Source: Tabrizicola flagellatus (GTDB lineage: Bacteria > Pseudomonadota > Alphaproteobacteria > Rhodobacterales > Rhodobacteraceae). Taken from it: a DNA stretch of 64,000 bases. The stretch covers positions 62,001 to 126,000 of the forward strand of contig NZ_VMDU01000005.1 of assembly GCF_008271465.1 (NCBI RefSeq). Reading direction: 5' to 3'. Position numbers and translations under genes: made by a program. The notes under the pieces are model-generated. The model made no database searches, was not told where the DNA came from, and saw only the letters and a program-made list of their open reading frames with translations. Below, in pieces: positions 20,586-29,606 of the stretch; positions within the stretch are counted from its first letter, which is position 1; the number at the start of each line of letters is the position of its first letter.

Positions 20586-22904
20586 GTGCCATCGTTTTCG
20601 ACCACGCTTGAACAGGCCATCCACAGCGCCCTGGCCCTGGCCAACTCGCGCCGTCACGAACTCGCCACGCTGGAACATCTCCTGCTGGCGCTGATCGACG
20701 AACCCGACGCGGCCCGCGTGATGAAGGCCTGCGCCGTGAACCTGGACGAGTTGCGCAAGACCCTGACCGACTTCATCGACGACGACCTGTCCACCCTGGT
20801 GACGGATGTCGAGGGGTCCGAGGCCGTGCCGACCGCGGCCTTCCAGCGCGTGATCCAGCGCGCGGCGATCCATGTCCAGTCTTCGGGCCGGACGGAAGTG
20901 ACCGGCGCCAACGTGCTGGTTGCGATCTTCGCCGAACGCGAATCGAATGCCGCCTACTTCCTCCAGGAACAGGACATGACCCGCTACGACGCGGTCAACT
21001 TCATCGCGCATGGCGTGGCGAAGGACCCGTCCTATGGCGAGGCCCGCCCGGTGCAGGGGGCGGACGACCAGCAGGAAACGCCCAAGGCCGAGGCGGGCGA
21101 GGCGAAGGAATCCGCCCTCTCGAAATATTGCGTCGATCTGAACGTGAAAGCCCGCAAGGGCGATGTCGATCCGCTGATCGGGCGCGAGGCCGAGGTGGAA
21201 CGCTGCATCCAGGTCCTCTGCCGCCGCCGCAAGAACAACCCGCTTCTGGTGGGCGACCCCGGCGTCGGCAAGACCGCCATCGCCGAGGGGCTGGCCCGCA
21301 AGATCGTCAACGGCGAGACGCCCGAGGTCCTCTCCAAGGCCACGATCTTCTCGCTCGACATGGGCGCGCTTCTGGCGGGCACCCGCTATCGCGGCGATTT
21401 CGAAGAACGGCTGAAGGCCGTGGTCAAGGAACTGGAAGACCACCCCGACGCGATCCTCTTCATCGACGAGATCCACACCGTCATCGGCGCCGGGGCGACC
21501 TCGGGCGGGGCGATGGACGCATCGAACCTGCTGAAACCCGCGCTGCAGGGCGGCAAGCTGCGCTGCATGGGCTCGACCACCTACAAGGAGTTCCGCCAGC
21601 ACTTCGAAAAGGACCGCGCGCTTTCCCGCCGCTTCCAGAAGATCGACGTGAACGAGCCTTCGGTGCCCGACGCCATCAAGATCCTGATGGGTCTGAAACC
21701 GCATTTCGAGGAACACCACGACCTGAAATACACCAACGATGCGATCAAGTCGGCGGTGGAACTGGCCGCGCGCTACATCCATGACCGCAAGCTGCCTGAC
21801 AGCGCCATCGACGTGATCGACGAGGCCGGGGCGGCACAGCACCTGGTGGCGGAATCGAAGCGCCGCAAGACGCTCGGCATCAAGGAGATCGAGGCCGTGG
21901 TCGCCAAGATCGCGCGCATCCCACCCAAGACCGTGTCGAAGGACGATGCCGAAACCCTGCGCGACCTGGAAAAGACGCTGAAGCGGGTCGTGTTCGGCCA
22001 GGACAAGGCGGTCGAGGCGCTGTGTTCCGCCATCAAGCTGGCCCGCGCGGGCCTGCGCGAGCCGGAAAAGCCCATCGGCAACTACCTCTTCGCCGGGCCG
22101 ACCGGCGTCGGCAAGACCGAGGTGGCCAAGCAGCTGGCCTCGTCGCTGGGGGTCGAACTGATCCGCTTCGACATGTCGGAATACATGGAGAAGCACGCGG
22201 TTTCCCGCCTGATCGGCGCGCCTCCGGGCTATGTCGGCTTCGACCAGGGCGGCATGCTGACCGATGCGGTGGACCAGCATCCGCACTGCGTCCTGCTTCT
22301 GGACGAGATGGAGAAGGCGCACCCGGACGTCTACAACATCCTTCTGCAGGTGATGGACCACGGCAAGCTGACCGACCACAACGGCCGGACGGTGGATTTT
22401 CGCAACGTGATCCTCATCATGACCTCGAACGCGGGCGCCTCCGACATGGCAAAGGCCGCCATCGGCTTTGGCCGCGACCGCCGGACGGGCGAGGATACGG
22501 CGGCGATCGAGCGCACCTTCACGCCGGAATTCCGCAACCGTCTGGACGCGGTGATCAACTTCGCCCCGCTGGGCAAGGAGATCATCATGCAGGTGGTCGA
22601 GAAGTTCGTGCTCCAGCTCGAGGCGCAGCTGATGGACCGTGGCGTGCATATCGAGCTGACGCCCGAAGCCGCCGCCTGGCTGGGCGACAAGGGCTACGAC
22701 GACAAGATGGGCGCGCGGCCGCTGGCCCGGGTGATCCAGGAGCACATCAAGAAGCCTCTGGCCGAGGAGCTTCTGTTCGGCAAGCTGGTCAAGGGCGGCG
22801 TGGTCCGGGTGAAGGTCAAGGACGACGCCATCGTTCTGGACATCGAGGAACCGCAGAAACCGCGTCTCACCGGCCAGAAGCCGCCGCTGCTGACCGCCGA
22901 ATAG
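20586..22904 (+). CDS. clpA: ATP-dependent Clp protease ATP-binding subunit ClpA
   Basis: AAA+ unfoldase that feeds substrates to ClpP. The 772-residue protein has the Clp N-domain repeats in residues 1–145, a first AAA+ module with Walker A GDPGVGKT near 223, a second with GPTGVGKT near 504, and the ClpP-binding IGFG loop in the [15 protein letters not shown] segment. The GTG start follows AGGAGC. No clpS is found in the 159 nt upstream gap or elsewhere in the window, although ClpA normally works with the ClpS adaptor. CTTGAA, 15 nt, CCGAACT at 20488–20515 is a weak heat-shock-sigma-like promoter candidate. Confidence 0.95.
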   Translation: MPSFSTTLEQAIHSALALANSRRHELATLEHLLLALIDEPDAARVMKACAVNLDELRKTLTDFIDDDLSTLVTDVEGSEAVPTAAFQRVIQRAAIHVQSSGRTEVTGANVLVAIFAERESNAAYFLQEQDMTRYDAVNFIAHGVAKDPSYGEARPVQGADDQQETPKAEAGEAKESALSKYCVDLNVKARKGDVDPLIGREAEVERCIQVLCRRRKNNPLLVGDPGVGKTAIAEGLARKIVNGETPEVLSKATIFSLDMGALLAGTRYRGDFEERLKAVVKELEDHPDAILFIDEIHTVIGAGATSGGAMDASNLLKPALQGGKLRCMGSTTYKEFRQHFEKDRALSRRFQKIDVNEPSVPDAIKILMGLKPHFEEHHDLKYTNDAIKSAVELAARYIHDRKLPDSAIDVIDEAGAAQHLVAESKRRKTLGIKEIEAVVAKIARIPPKTVSKDDAETLRDLEKTLKRVVFGQDKAVEALCSAIKLARAGLREPEKPIGNYLFAGPTGVGKTEVAKQLASSLGVELIRFDMSEYMEKHAVSRLIGAPPGYVGFDQGGMLTDAVDQHPHCVLLLDEMEKAHPDVYNILLQVMDHGKLTDHNGRTVDFRNVILIMTSNAGASDMAKAAIGFGRDRRTGEDTAAIERTFTPEFRNRLDAVINFAPLGKEIIMQVVEKFVLQLEAQLMDRGVHIELTPEAAAWLGDKGYDDKMGARPLARVIQEHIKKPLAEELLFGKLVKGGVVRVKVKDDAIVLDIEEPQKPRLTGQKPPLLTAE

Positions 22905-22920
22905 GCGCCTGACACACCCG

Positions 22921-22949
22921 GAACCCCCGCCCTGAACCGGCGGGGGTTC
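22921..22949 (+). terminator. clpA terminator
   Basis: A perfect 11 bp stem (GAACCCCCGCC/GGCGGGGGTTC), a 7 nt loop and a following TGTTTT tract, 17 nt past the stop. Confidence 0.88.
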
Positions 22950-22955
22950 TGTTTT

Positions 22956-23023
22956 GGCCGCTCGTCGATGACTGCGTCACGCCTCGCTTCCCGCGACGAG
23001 AAGCCGAAGGCGCACGAGGAGCC
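22956..23023 (+). repeat. Structured 3′-end repeat, copy A
   Basis: A 68 nt element of the family running from GCTCGTCGATGAC to CGCACGAGGAGCC. It holds hairpin TGAC-TGC-GTCA (22969–22979), hairpin GCC-GAA-GGC (23003–23011) and the longer pair CTCGTCG/CGACGAG. It begins 7 nt after the clpA terminator, in the clpA orientation. Confidence 0.75.
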
Positions 23024-23110
23024 GTTCCGCGGCGGTTAAGATTTCCTGAACGTCCGCAGGCAACCCCTTGATATCGCATCATCCGGCAGGACCGTCCTGC
23101 GTGGACAGCC

Positions 23111-23965
23111 TCAGACCACCGCCGCCCGGTAAAGATGCCAGGTCGCATGCCCCAGCACCGGCAGCACCACGACCAGTCCCAGAAGCAGCGGCAGGATCCC
23201 CAGCACCAGCCCGCCCGCGACGATGAGACCCCAGGTCGCCATCACGCCCGGGTTCTCGCGCGCGACCTGGACCGAGGTCATCACCGCGACCGGCAGGGTC
23301 ACGTCGCGGTCGAGCAGAAGCGGGAACGAGATCGCGCTGACCGCCAGCACCGCCGCCGCCAGCACCGCCCCCACCGCCGTCCCGACCACCGTCATCACCC
23401 AGCCCGCGGGCGTGGTCAGCGCCGCGGTGACGAGCGCCATCAGGCTGGCCGGCCGGTCCGGCCCCAGGGTGGCCGCATGGATTGCGTCGGCCACGAGCAG
23501 CCAGACCATGAACAGCAAAGCGTTGAACAGGCTCAGCATCAGGATCCGCGGAAAGCGGGGATTGCGCAGCACCTCGAACATCGCACCCCAGCTGACCTCC
23601 TGCCCCGCCTGGCGCCGGCGGCTGAGTTCGTAGAGCCCCAGCGCCGCCACCGGCCCGACAAGGGCAAAGCCGGACAGGACCGGGAACAAGAGGTGGGTCA
23701 GGTTCCCCTGGCTCGCCAGCGCCAGCAGGACCGCCCCCATCGCGGGATAGAGCATGCAGGCGAACAGCACGTCCGACCGCATCGCCGCCAGGTCGTCCCA
23801 GCCCTTGCGCAACGCCGCGCGCAGGTCGCCCGGCACCAGCACCCGGGTCTCGGGCCGGACATCGGGATCGGCGGCGGAATGGGCCGCGACCTCGGTTGCA
23901 TAGCCGGCGGCCGAGCCCAGCGCGCCAAGGGTCCAGGACAGGGGGTTTCCGATCGTCTTCGGCAT
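23111..23965 (-). CDS. DUF2189 integral membrane protein
   Basis: A 284-residue inner-membrane protein with about six hydrophobic segments, matching DUF2189: DLRAALRKGWDDLAAMRSDVLFACMLYP near residue 50, then GFALVGPVAALGLYELSRRR, SLFNALLFMVWLL, and paired segments near SAISFPLLLDRDV and GLIVAGGLVLGILPLLLGLV. The function is unknown. The ATG at 23965 has GGGAGGA upstream; the frame extends 34 codons further without a better start. Confidence 0.8.
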   Translation of the reverse strand: MPKTIGNPLSWTLGALGSAAGYATEVAAHSAADPDVRPETRVLVPGDLRAALRKGWDDLAAMRSDVLFACMLYPAMGAVLLALASQGNLTHLLFPVLSGFALVGPVAALGLYELSRRRQAGQEVSWGAMFEVLRNPRFPRILMLSLFNALLFMVWLLVADAIHAATLGPDRPASLMALVTAALTTPAGWVMTVVGTAVGAVLAAAVLAVSAISFPLLLDRDVTLPVAVMTSVQVARENPGVMATWGLIVAGGLVLGILPLLLGLVVVLPVLGHATWHLYRAAVV

Positions 23966-24103
23966 CAGGGGTCCTCCCGCAGAGGGGGCGCCCCGGCTGG
24001 TCATGCCCGGGGACGCCCCAATGGCAACGACGGCAAGCAGGAAAGTTTCTTGCGACCAGACTAGCACGGATTTCCCGCGCCCGCAGTCACGGAATGGTGC
24101 GCC

Positions 24104-25711
24104 TCAGCGTTCGGTCAGCTTCAGTTCGATCCGCCGGTTCTGCGCCCGCGCCTCGGGGCTGTCGCCCTGGGCCACCGGCCGGTATTCGCCAAAGCCGGTC
24201 GCCGCCATGCGCTCGGGCGGAAAGCCCAGTTCGTCCTGCATGTAGCGCACCACCGAAAGGGCGCGGGCCTGGCTCAGCGCCCAGTTGTCGCGGAAGGCAC
24301 CGGCCCCGGACAGGGGCACGTTGTCGGTATGGCCATCCACCCGGATGATCCAGTCGATATCCGCAGGGATCCGGGGGCGGATCTCGTTCAGGATCTGCAC
24401 CACCCCGGCGATCTGCGCCCGCCCTTCGGGCGCAAGATCGGCCGAGCCGGGGCTGAACAGCACCTCCGATGAAAAGACGAAACGGTCGCCCACCACACGG
24501 ACGCCTTCGCGGCCCTGCAAGAGCTCGGACAGCTGGCCGAAGAATTCCGACCGGAACCGCGCAAGGTCCTGGTTCTCGGCCGCCAGACGAGCGGCCTCGG
24601 CGGCCTCCAGCTCGGCCCGGCGACGCTGTTCGGCTGCGACCTGGGCCAGGGCGGCGTTCAAGTCCTTTCCGAGACTCTCCAGCTGCACCTTTGCCGCCTC
24701 GTCGCGCGCCTTGGACTCGTCCAGCACGGCTTGCAGGCTGCCCAGCTGGCTGCGCAGCGCCGCGACCTGCTGGTTCAGCAGTTCGACCTCGCGCGCGGCG
24801 TCGAGCGCCTTCTTCTGCTCGGCCAGAAGCGCGGTCTGCGCCGCCGCCAGCGCCGCGTCCTTCTCGGTCGCACCCTTCGCGGCCTCGGTCCGGGCGGCGG
24901 CCAGCAGGGTCAGCGTCTCCTCGGCGCGCCTGCGTTCCTCCTCCAGCGCCAGCGTCATCGCGGTCAGTTCCGTTTCGGCATTGGCCAGTTTCTCGCGCAG
25001 CGCCTGCAAGGCCGCCGCATCGGCCAGCCGCGCGGCCTCGGCCTCGGTCACCTTCGCCTCGGCCGCCTTCAGCGCCGTGCCGTCCGCTTCGGCCTTCGCC
25101 TTCGCCTCGGCCAAGAGCGCCTCCAGCGCCTCGCGGCGCGCGGCGGCAAGGCGCGCGGCCTCGGCATTGGCGTCCACCTCCTCGCGCGCCTTGGCCAGGG
25201 CAAGCGTCATCGCCTCGGCCTCGCTCACCAGCTTGTCCCGCGCCGCCTGAAGGTCGGCGACCGAGGCGGTCAGCCGCTCGGCCTCGCCCCGGGCGCGGTC
25301 GCGTTCGACCAGAAGTGCCGCGACCTGGGCCTCGAAATCGGTGATGCGCGACCGGGCGAGGTCCAGTTCGCCCTGCCGGGTCGTCAGGTCGGCCGTCAGC
25401 CGGTCGATCAGCGCCGCCTGCCGGTCGCCCTCGGCCTGGGCCGCGGCCAGACCCGCCTGCAATTCGGCGACGCGGGCCTCGAGGTCTGTCGCCTTGGCCT
25501 GCTCCAGCCCCAGCGCGCTGGCCAGTTGCGCAACCTGCGCCGTCAAGGCGTCCAGCTCGCTGTCCTGGGTGGTGATCGTGTCGCGCAGGACCGACTGCAT
25601 CACGGTGAAGATGGTCAGGACGAACATCAGCACCATCAGCAGCGTCGTCACCGCATCGACGAAGCCCGGCCAGATCAGGCTGCTGTCGCGGCGGCGGGTG
25701 CGGGCGACCAT
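24104..25711 (-). CDS. MotB/OmpA-like stator protein with very long coiled coil
   Basis: A 535-residue envelope protein. Residues 12–36 form one membrane helix, WPGFVDAVTTLLMVLMFVLTIF, whose Asp19 matches the proton-carrying Asp of MotB. Residues about 45–375 are nearly continuous heptad sequence rich in Ala, Glu, Lys and Arg. Residues about 405–535 form an OmpA/MotB peptidoglycan-binding domain with VDGHTDNVP, NWALSQARALSVVRYM and QNRRIELKL. Ordinary MotB has a short linker, so this predicts an anchor reaching far across the periplasm. It starts 1 nt after the MotA/TolQ-like gene, its evident partner. The work driven by the unit is unknown. Confidence 0.8.
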   Translation of the reverse strand: MVARTRRRDSSLIWPGFVDAVTTLLMVLMFVLTIFTVMQSVLRDTITTQDSELDALTAQVAQLASALGLEQAKATDLEARVAELQAGLAAAQAEGDRQAALIDRLTADLTTRQGELDLARSRITDFEAQVAALLVERDRARGEAERLTASVADLQAARDKLVSEAEAMTLALAKAREEVDANAEAARLAAARREALEALLAEAKAKAEADGTALKAAEAKVTEAEAARLADAAALQALREKLANAETELTAMTLALEEERRRAEETLTLLAAARTEAAKGATEKDAALAAAQTALLAEQKKALDAAREVELLNQQVAALRSQLGSLQAVLDESKARDEAAKVQLESLGKDLNAALAQVAAEQRRRAELEAAEAARLAAENQDLARFRSEFFGQLSELLQGREGVRVVGDRFVFSSEVLFSPGSADLAPEGRAQIAGVVQILNEIRPRIPADIDWIIRVDGHTDNVPLSGAGAFRDNWALSQARALSVVRYMQDELGFPPERMAATGFGEYRPVAQGDSPEARAQNRRIELKLTER

Positions 25712-25712
25712 G

Positions 25713-26888
25713 TCAGGCGCGCCCGGCGCTGCGGCCCAGCTGGCGGATCGCGGTGGTCAGCTGGGCAATGTCGGTGCGAAGGTCGGACAGGGTTTCCTGC
25801 CGGCCGGCCGACATCTCTTCCAGGATGCGCAGCAGCTGCACGTCGATCGACCGCAGCCGCATCCGGCTTTCCGGGTCGCTGCCGGTGCCCCCCTCGCCCT
25901 CCTGCAACGCGGCCAGAAGCTTCTCCTGCCCCTCGGCGATGCGGCGCAAGAGGGCCGATTGTCCCTTTTCCGCGTCGATCCGTTCGGTCAGCGCCGTCAT
26001 CGCCGTGACCAGTTCGGCGATCTTCGCCTCGGAGTGGAAGCGGTTCGCCTCGGTCTGGGCCTGCAACGCCTGCAACTCTTCCAGTTGTTGCGCCATGTGA
26101 TCGACCAGAAGGCCCAGCGCGTTCTGGTCCGCGCCCTCGCCGTCGCCGGCATAGCCGAGCCGGGTGATCGAGGAGAGCCATTCCTCCAGCTCGCGGATGA
26201 AGCGGTTCTGGCCGTGGCCGGCGAACAGTTCCAGCAGGCCCAGCACCAATGACCCCGCCAGCCCCAGAAGCGACGAGGAAAACGCCGTCCCCATCCCGCC
26301 CAGCTGGCTTTCGAGGCCGGTCATCAGCTTGCCGAAGACATCCATGCCGCTTTCGCCCTCCTGCGGGGCCAGCGAGCGGATGGTCTCCACCACCGCGGGA
26401 ACGGTGGTCGCAAGGCCCCAGAAGGTGCCCAGAAGGCCAAGGAAGACCAGAAGATTGATGAGATAGCGGGTGATGTCGCGCGCCTCGTCGATGCGCTGGA
26501 CGACCGAATCCTGGATCGACCGCGACGAGGTGGCCGAAATCGTCATCCGGGCGGAGCGCGAGCGCAAGAGCGCGGCCAGAGGCGCCAGCAGGCGCGGCGG
26601 GGCGGCGTCCTCGGTGCCCGGCGTGCCGCGCACGAAGTTCTCGATCCAATAGACCGACTGCGCCAGGATCCAGACCTGCCAGAAGCAGGACAGGACGCCG
26701 AACAGGAAGACCAGCGCGATGACGCTGTTCAGGACGGCGTTCGTCTGCAGGATGCCGATGATCTGGGCATGGATCAGCCAGGCCCCGGCCCCGACCAGGG
26801 CGCAGACCAGAAGCATGGCCGTGATCGCGCGGATCGGTTGCGAGAAGGTCGTCTCGACCTCTGCCCCCCGGTGGTCTGTCTGGGACAT
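25713..26888 (-). CDS. MotA/TolQ/ExbB-family proton-channel protein
   Basis: A 391-residue protein with two membrane helices near residues 22–70 and two more near 135–225. The TolQ/ExbB/MotA signature is in FLGLLGTFWGLATTVPAVVETI and GMGTAFSSSLLGLAGSLVLGLLEL. The C-terminal roughly 150 residues are cytoplasmic and coiled-coil-like, unlike ExbB or TolQ. With the downstream MotB-like gene it should form a proton-driven stator. No flagellar, Ton or Tol genes are nearby. GGACACATG context precedes the start. Confidence 0.83.
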   Translation of the reverse strand: MSQTDHRGAEVETTFSQPIRAITAMLLVCALVGAGAWLIHAQIIGILQTNAVLNSVIALVFLFGVLSCFWQVWILAQSVYWIENFVRGTPGTEDAAPPRLLAPLAALLRSRSARMTISATSSRSIQDSVVQRIDEARDITRYLINLLVFLGLLGTFWGLATTVPAVVETIRSLAPQEGESGMDVFGKLMTGLESQLGGMGTAFSSSLLGLAGSLVLGLLELFAGHGQNRFIRELEEWLSSITRLGYAGDGEGADQNALGLLVDHMAQQLEELQALQAQTEANRFHSEAKIAELVTAMTALTERIDAEKGQSALLRRIAEGQEKLLAALQEGEGGTGSDPESRMRLRSIDVQLLRILEEMSAGRQETLSDLRTDIAQLTTAIRQLGRSAGRA

Positions 26889-26963
26889 GTGTCCTCTGGT
26901 TGCCCTGTGCTTCCCTGCCTTGCGCCAAGACTAGCAGGATGACGGCAACAGCCAAGCAAAAGG

Positions 26964-27494
26964 TCAACTCAGATCGCGCACCCGTGCGGCCAGCCATTCC
27001 AGGTCGGGGTCGGCGATGCCAAGGTCTGCCAGATGCGCGGCGGTGGACCAGAGATAGTCGCGGTTCGCCCCCCGCCCGCCCGTGGCGCGGGCGATGATGC
27101 CCGCCTGCTCCTCCAGCGGCAGGCCGCCGCAATACTGGGCATGGTCGGGGTCGATGACATAGGTCAGCGCGTCCAGCGCGCCGTCCGCCGTCTCGACCCG
27201 CAGCACCTCTTCCAGATAGGCCGAGGAGACAAGTTCCCGCTCGCGCAGCGCCGCCAGCGTCGCGGCCTCTTCCCCCGGCGCCACCCGGAAGGCGAGGCCC
27301 GCGCAGCTTGCGCCCTCGGCCCGGTCCAGGGCCAGAACGAGGCCCGGGCGTTCGGGCGTGCCGCGATGGTGGATCGAGCGCATGCAGAAGCTGCGGTGCC
27401 AGCCGTCCAGTCGCGCAAGCCGCCGTTCGGCGACCGGAAAGCCCGGATCCCAGATCAGCGATCCGTAGCCGAAGACCCAGAGAGGTGCGTGCAT
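26964..27494 (-). CDS. Gamma-glutamylcyclotransferase (ChaC family)
   Basis: A 176-residue cytosolic enzyme that would cleave glutathione to 5-oxoproline and Cys-Gly. It begins MHAPLWVFGYGSLIWDPGF, the ChaC substrate-binding motif (YGSL), followed by GWHRSFCMRSIHHRGTPERPGL and the region LAALRERELVSSAYLEEVL, which contains the catalytic-Glu candidate. It ends in TAAHLADLGIADPDLEWLAARV. The DUF2125 gene diverges 63 nt away. Confidence 0.9.
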   Translation of the reverse strand: MHAPLWVFGYGSLIWDPGFPVAERRLARLDGWHRSFCMRSIHHRGTPERPGLVLALDRAEGASCAGLAFRVAPGEEAATLAALRERELVSSAYLEEVLRVETADGALDALTYVIDPDHAQYCGGLPLEEQAGIIARATGGRGANRDYLWSTAAHLADLGIADPDLEWLAARVRDLS

Positions 27495-27557
27495 GGCTGG
27501 CCCTGTTGCGCAAGGCCCTGTAAACACCGGGGCACGGGCAATGAAAAGGGCCGGTCG

Positions 27558-28586
27558 ATGCGCAAGCTCATGTTCTTCCTCCTGCTGCTGACCGGCCTCT
27601 GGTCGGGCTACTGGTTCGTGGGCTCCGGCGCGATCCGGCAGGGGGCCGAGGCCGGCTTCGCCGATGCCGCCCGGCAGGGGCTGGTGGCCGAGAACACGGG
27701 CCTGACGGTCGCGGGCTTCCCGAACCGCTTCGACCTGACGGTCGAAGGGTTGCGGATCGGCGATCCCAGGACCGGCGTCTTCTGGCAGGCGCCCTTCGCC
27801 CAGGTCTTCGCGATGACCTGGAAGCCCTGGCACATCATCGCCGCCCTGCCGCCCGAGCAGGTGGTGACGCTGCCCGGTCAGGCGGTGACCGTCACCTCGT
27901 CCGACCTGAAGGCGAGCCTCCGCGCCAAGCCCGCGATGGACCTGCCGCTGGCCGAGGTGCGGCTGGCGGGGGCCTCGCTGGGCCTGGCCTCCGACCGGGG
28001 CTGGACGCTCGCGCTCGGCGAATTCACCCTCGGCCTGCGAGCCGATCCGGCGTTGGGACCGGCGGGCTATGAACTCGGCTTCGACCTCGCGCCGCTGACC
28101 CCCGATCCGGCCATCCCCGCGGCCGTGCGGGCCGTGGCAATCCCCGACCTGCCGCCGGCGGACCTGCCCGACGTTGTGGAAAGCCTCTGGGGCAGCCTCT
28201 ACCTGACCTTCACCGCCCCCCTCGACCGGCACGCGGGCGACACGCGGCCGATCCTGACCCGGATCGAGGTCAACCAGCTGAACATGGCCTGGGGCGACCT
28301 GTCGGCCAGCGCGAAGGGCACGGTCGAGGCCGACGACCAGGGTTTCGCTGCCGGCCGGGTGACGGTCGAGGTCACGAACTGGAACCGCCTCCCCGCGATC
28401 CTGGTCGCCGCCGGCGTGGTGAAGCCCGAGCTTGCCCCGACCATCGCGCGCGGCATGCAGGCGCTGGCCGCGCAGACCCCGGACACCTCGGTCCTGTCCC
28501 TGACCCTGGTGATGGAGAACGGGCGGATGAGCTTCGGCCCCTTCCCCCTCGGACCCGCGCCGCGGATGCTGCCGCCCACGGGTTGA
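27558..28586 (+). CDS. DUF2125 domain protein, membrane-anchored
   Basis: A 342-residue alphaproteobacterial protein. An N-terminal hydrophobic helix (MRKLMFFLLLLTGLWSGYWFVGS) anchors or exports it; the rest is beta-rich, with TVAGFPNRFDLTVEGLRIGDP near residue 50 and repeated KGTVEAD-type strands, as in DUF2125. AsmA-like bridge or lipid-transfer folds have this kind of sequence, but no function is proven. The start at 27558 places the helix at the N-terminus. Confidence 0.8.
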   Translation: MRKLMFFLLLLTGLWSGYWFVGSGAIRQGAEAGFADAARQGLVAENTGLTVAGFPNRFDLTVEGLRIGDPRTGVFWQAPFAQVFAMTWKPWHIIAALPPEQVVTLPGQAVTVTSSDLKASLRAKPAMDLPLAEVRLAGASLGLASDRGWTLALGEFTLGLRADPALGPAGYELGFDLAPLTPDPAIPAAVRAVAIPDLPPADLPDVVESLWGSLYLTFTAPLDRHAGDTRPILTRIEVNQLNMAWGDLSASAKGTVEADDQGFAAGRVTVEVTNWNRLPAILVAAGVVKPELAPTIARGMQALAAQTPDTSVLSLTLVMENGRMSFGPFPLGPAPRMLPPTG

Positions 28587-28602
28587 GCTCAGCGGGCTGA
28601 GG

Positions 28603-29601
28603 TCAGCGGCAGTAGGCCCCGCCCTTGCGGGCCGAGGTGTCGAAGTGGAAATGGTCCTCGTGATACCCGTCCGAACCGGGGCCGAGCGTCGTCTTGAAAT
28701 AGCCGCAGCCGGCCTTGTAGATCCTGCGCAGCAGCTTGTTGTAGTCTCCCGCGACCGACAGCACCTTTCCGTTCGACAGCACGAAGGCCGAGATGTCGAT
28801 TGCCCTTCCCTTGCCGTGCTCGCTGATCTTGGCACCCTTGATGTTGTTCCTGCTGCGGCAGGCATAGTGGGCCGCGATCTGCAACTGCACCAGCCGGCCC
28901 TCGAAGGCGGGCTGCGCCACCTCGTCCACCCAGGAATTCAGCGCCTTGGCGATCGAACAATCCACCGTCGCGGCCTGGCTCAACCGGACCCCCGCGACCG
29001 AGGTGACGCGCACCGGATCCTCGACCCCGCAGCCCTTCACCTTGGAACTGATGCGCGCGATCTCCTCGCCCTTGATCGCAGCCACTCCGCAGACCGAACC
29101 GGCCATCGAGGCCTTCTCACGCCGCTTCTTCCGCTCTTCCTTGCGGGTGGGCGGCGGAATCGCGCCAAGGTCGATCTCGGGTTCGGGCCTCCGGCCGGAC
29201 AGGTCCAGCCCCGGCGCCTTGGCCGCCGCCTTGAGCCCGGCCAGCCGCGATTCCAGCGCCCGCGGCCGCGGCTGCGGCCGGAGGGACCGTGCCTCGGCCA
29301 TGGCCTCGGGGGCAGCGGCGGCGCCAACGGGTTCGACCTTCGCCGTCGCGCCGGCAGCCGCCGTCAGCCCGGCAGGACGCGGCAGGGGCCGGATCAGGGT
29401 GACTGGCGCGGCCGGCGGTTCGGCTTGCGGCTGGGCGACTTCCGGGGCTGCGGCCGCCGTCGCGGGGGCAGGGGCGGGCGCCGGAGCGACCAGCGTCGCC
29501 ACGAGACGCGGATTGGCTGGCGGCCGGGGTGTGCTGTCGATCGCCTCGGCCTCCGCCGCCTGGGCCAGGCAGAGAGACAGGGCCAGCCAGATCCGCCGCA
29601 C
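28603..29601 (-). CDS. Extensin-family (VanY/M15-like) exported protein
   Basis: A 332-residue protein. The GTG start gives VRRIWLALSLCLAQAAEAEA, a signal peptide with an AEA cleavage site. Residues about 25–165 are an Ala/Pro-rich disordered linker. The C-terminal domain (about 168–332) is Extensin-like: SVCGVAAIKG, LNSWVDEVAQPAFEG, SEHGKGRAIDIS near 257 and EDHFHFD near 314, the His/Asp set of D-Ala-D-Ala carboxypeptidase-like folds. It may bind or cleave peptidoglycan. It starts 5 nt after the tyrA stop, so it is probably co-transcribed with hisC-tyrA. Confidence 0.82.
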   Translation of the reverse strand: MRRIWLALSLCLAQAAEAEAIDSTPRPPANPRLVATLVAPAPAPAPATAAAAPEVAQPQAEPPAAPVTLIRPLPRPAGLTAAAGATAKVEPVGAAAAPEAMAEARSLRPQPRPRALESRLAGLKAAAKAPGLDLSGRRPEPEIDLGAIPPPTRKEERKKRREKASMAGSVCGVAAIKGEEIARISSKVKGCGVEDPVRVTSVAGVRLSQAATVDCSIAKALNSWVDEVAQPAFEGRLVQLQIAAHYACRSRNNIKGAKISEHGKGRAIDISAFVLSNGKVLSVAGDYNKLLRRIYKAGCGYFKTTLGPGSDGYHEDHFHFDTSARKGGAYCR

Positions 29602-29606
29602 CGGCC

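Noticed and set aside
24104..26888. Zorya-type phage-defence system (ZorA/ZorB)
   Set aside because: The gene pair is MotA/MotB-like with long tails, but no ZorC/ZorD or ZorE-like gene is adjacent; the neighbours are DUF2189, ChaC and DUF2125 genes, and nothing else suggests a defence island.
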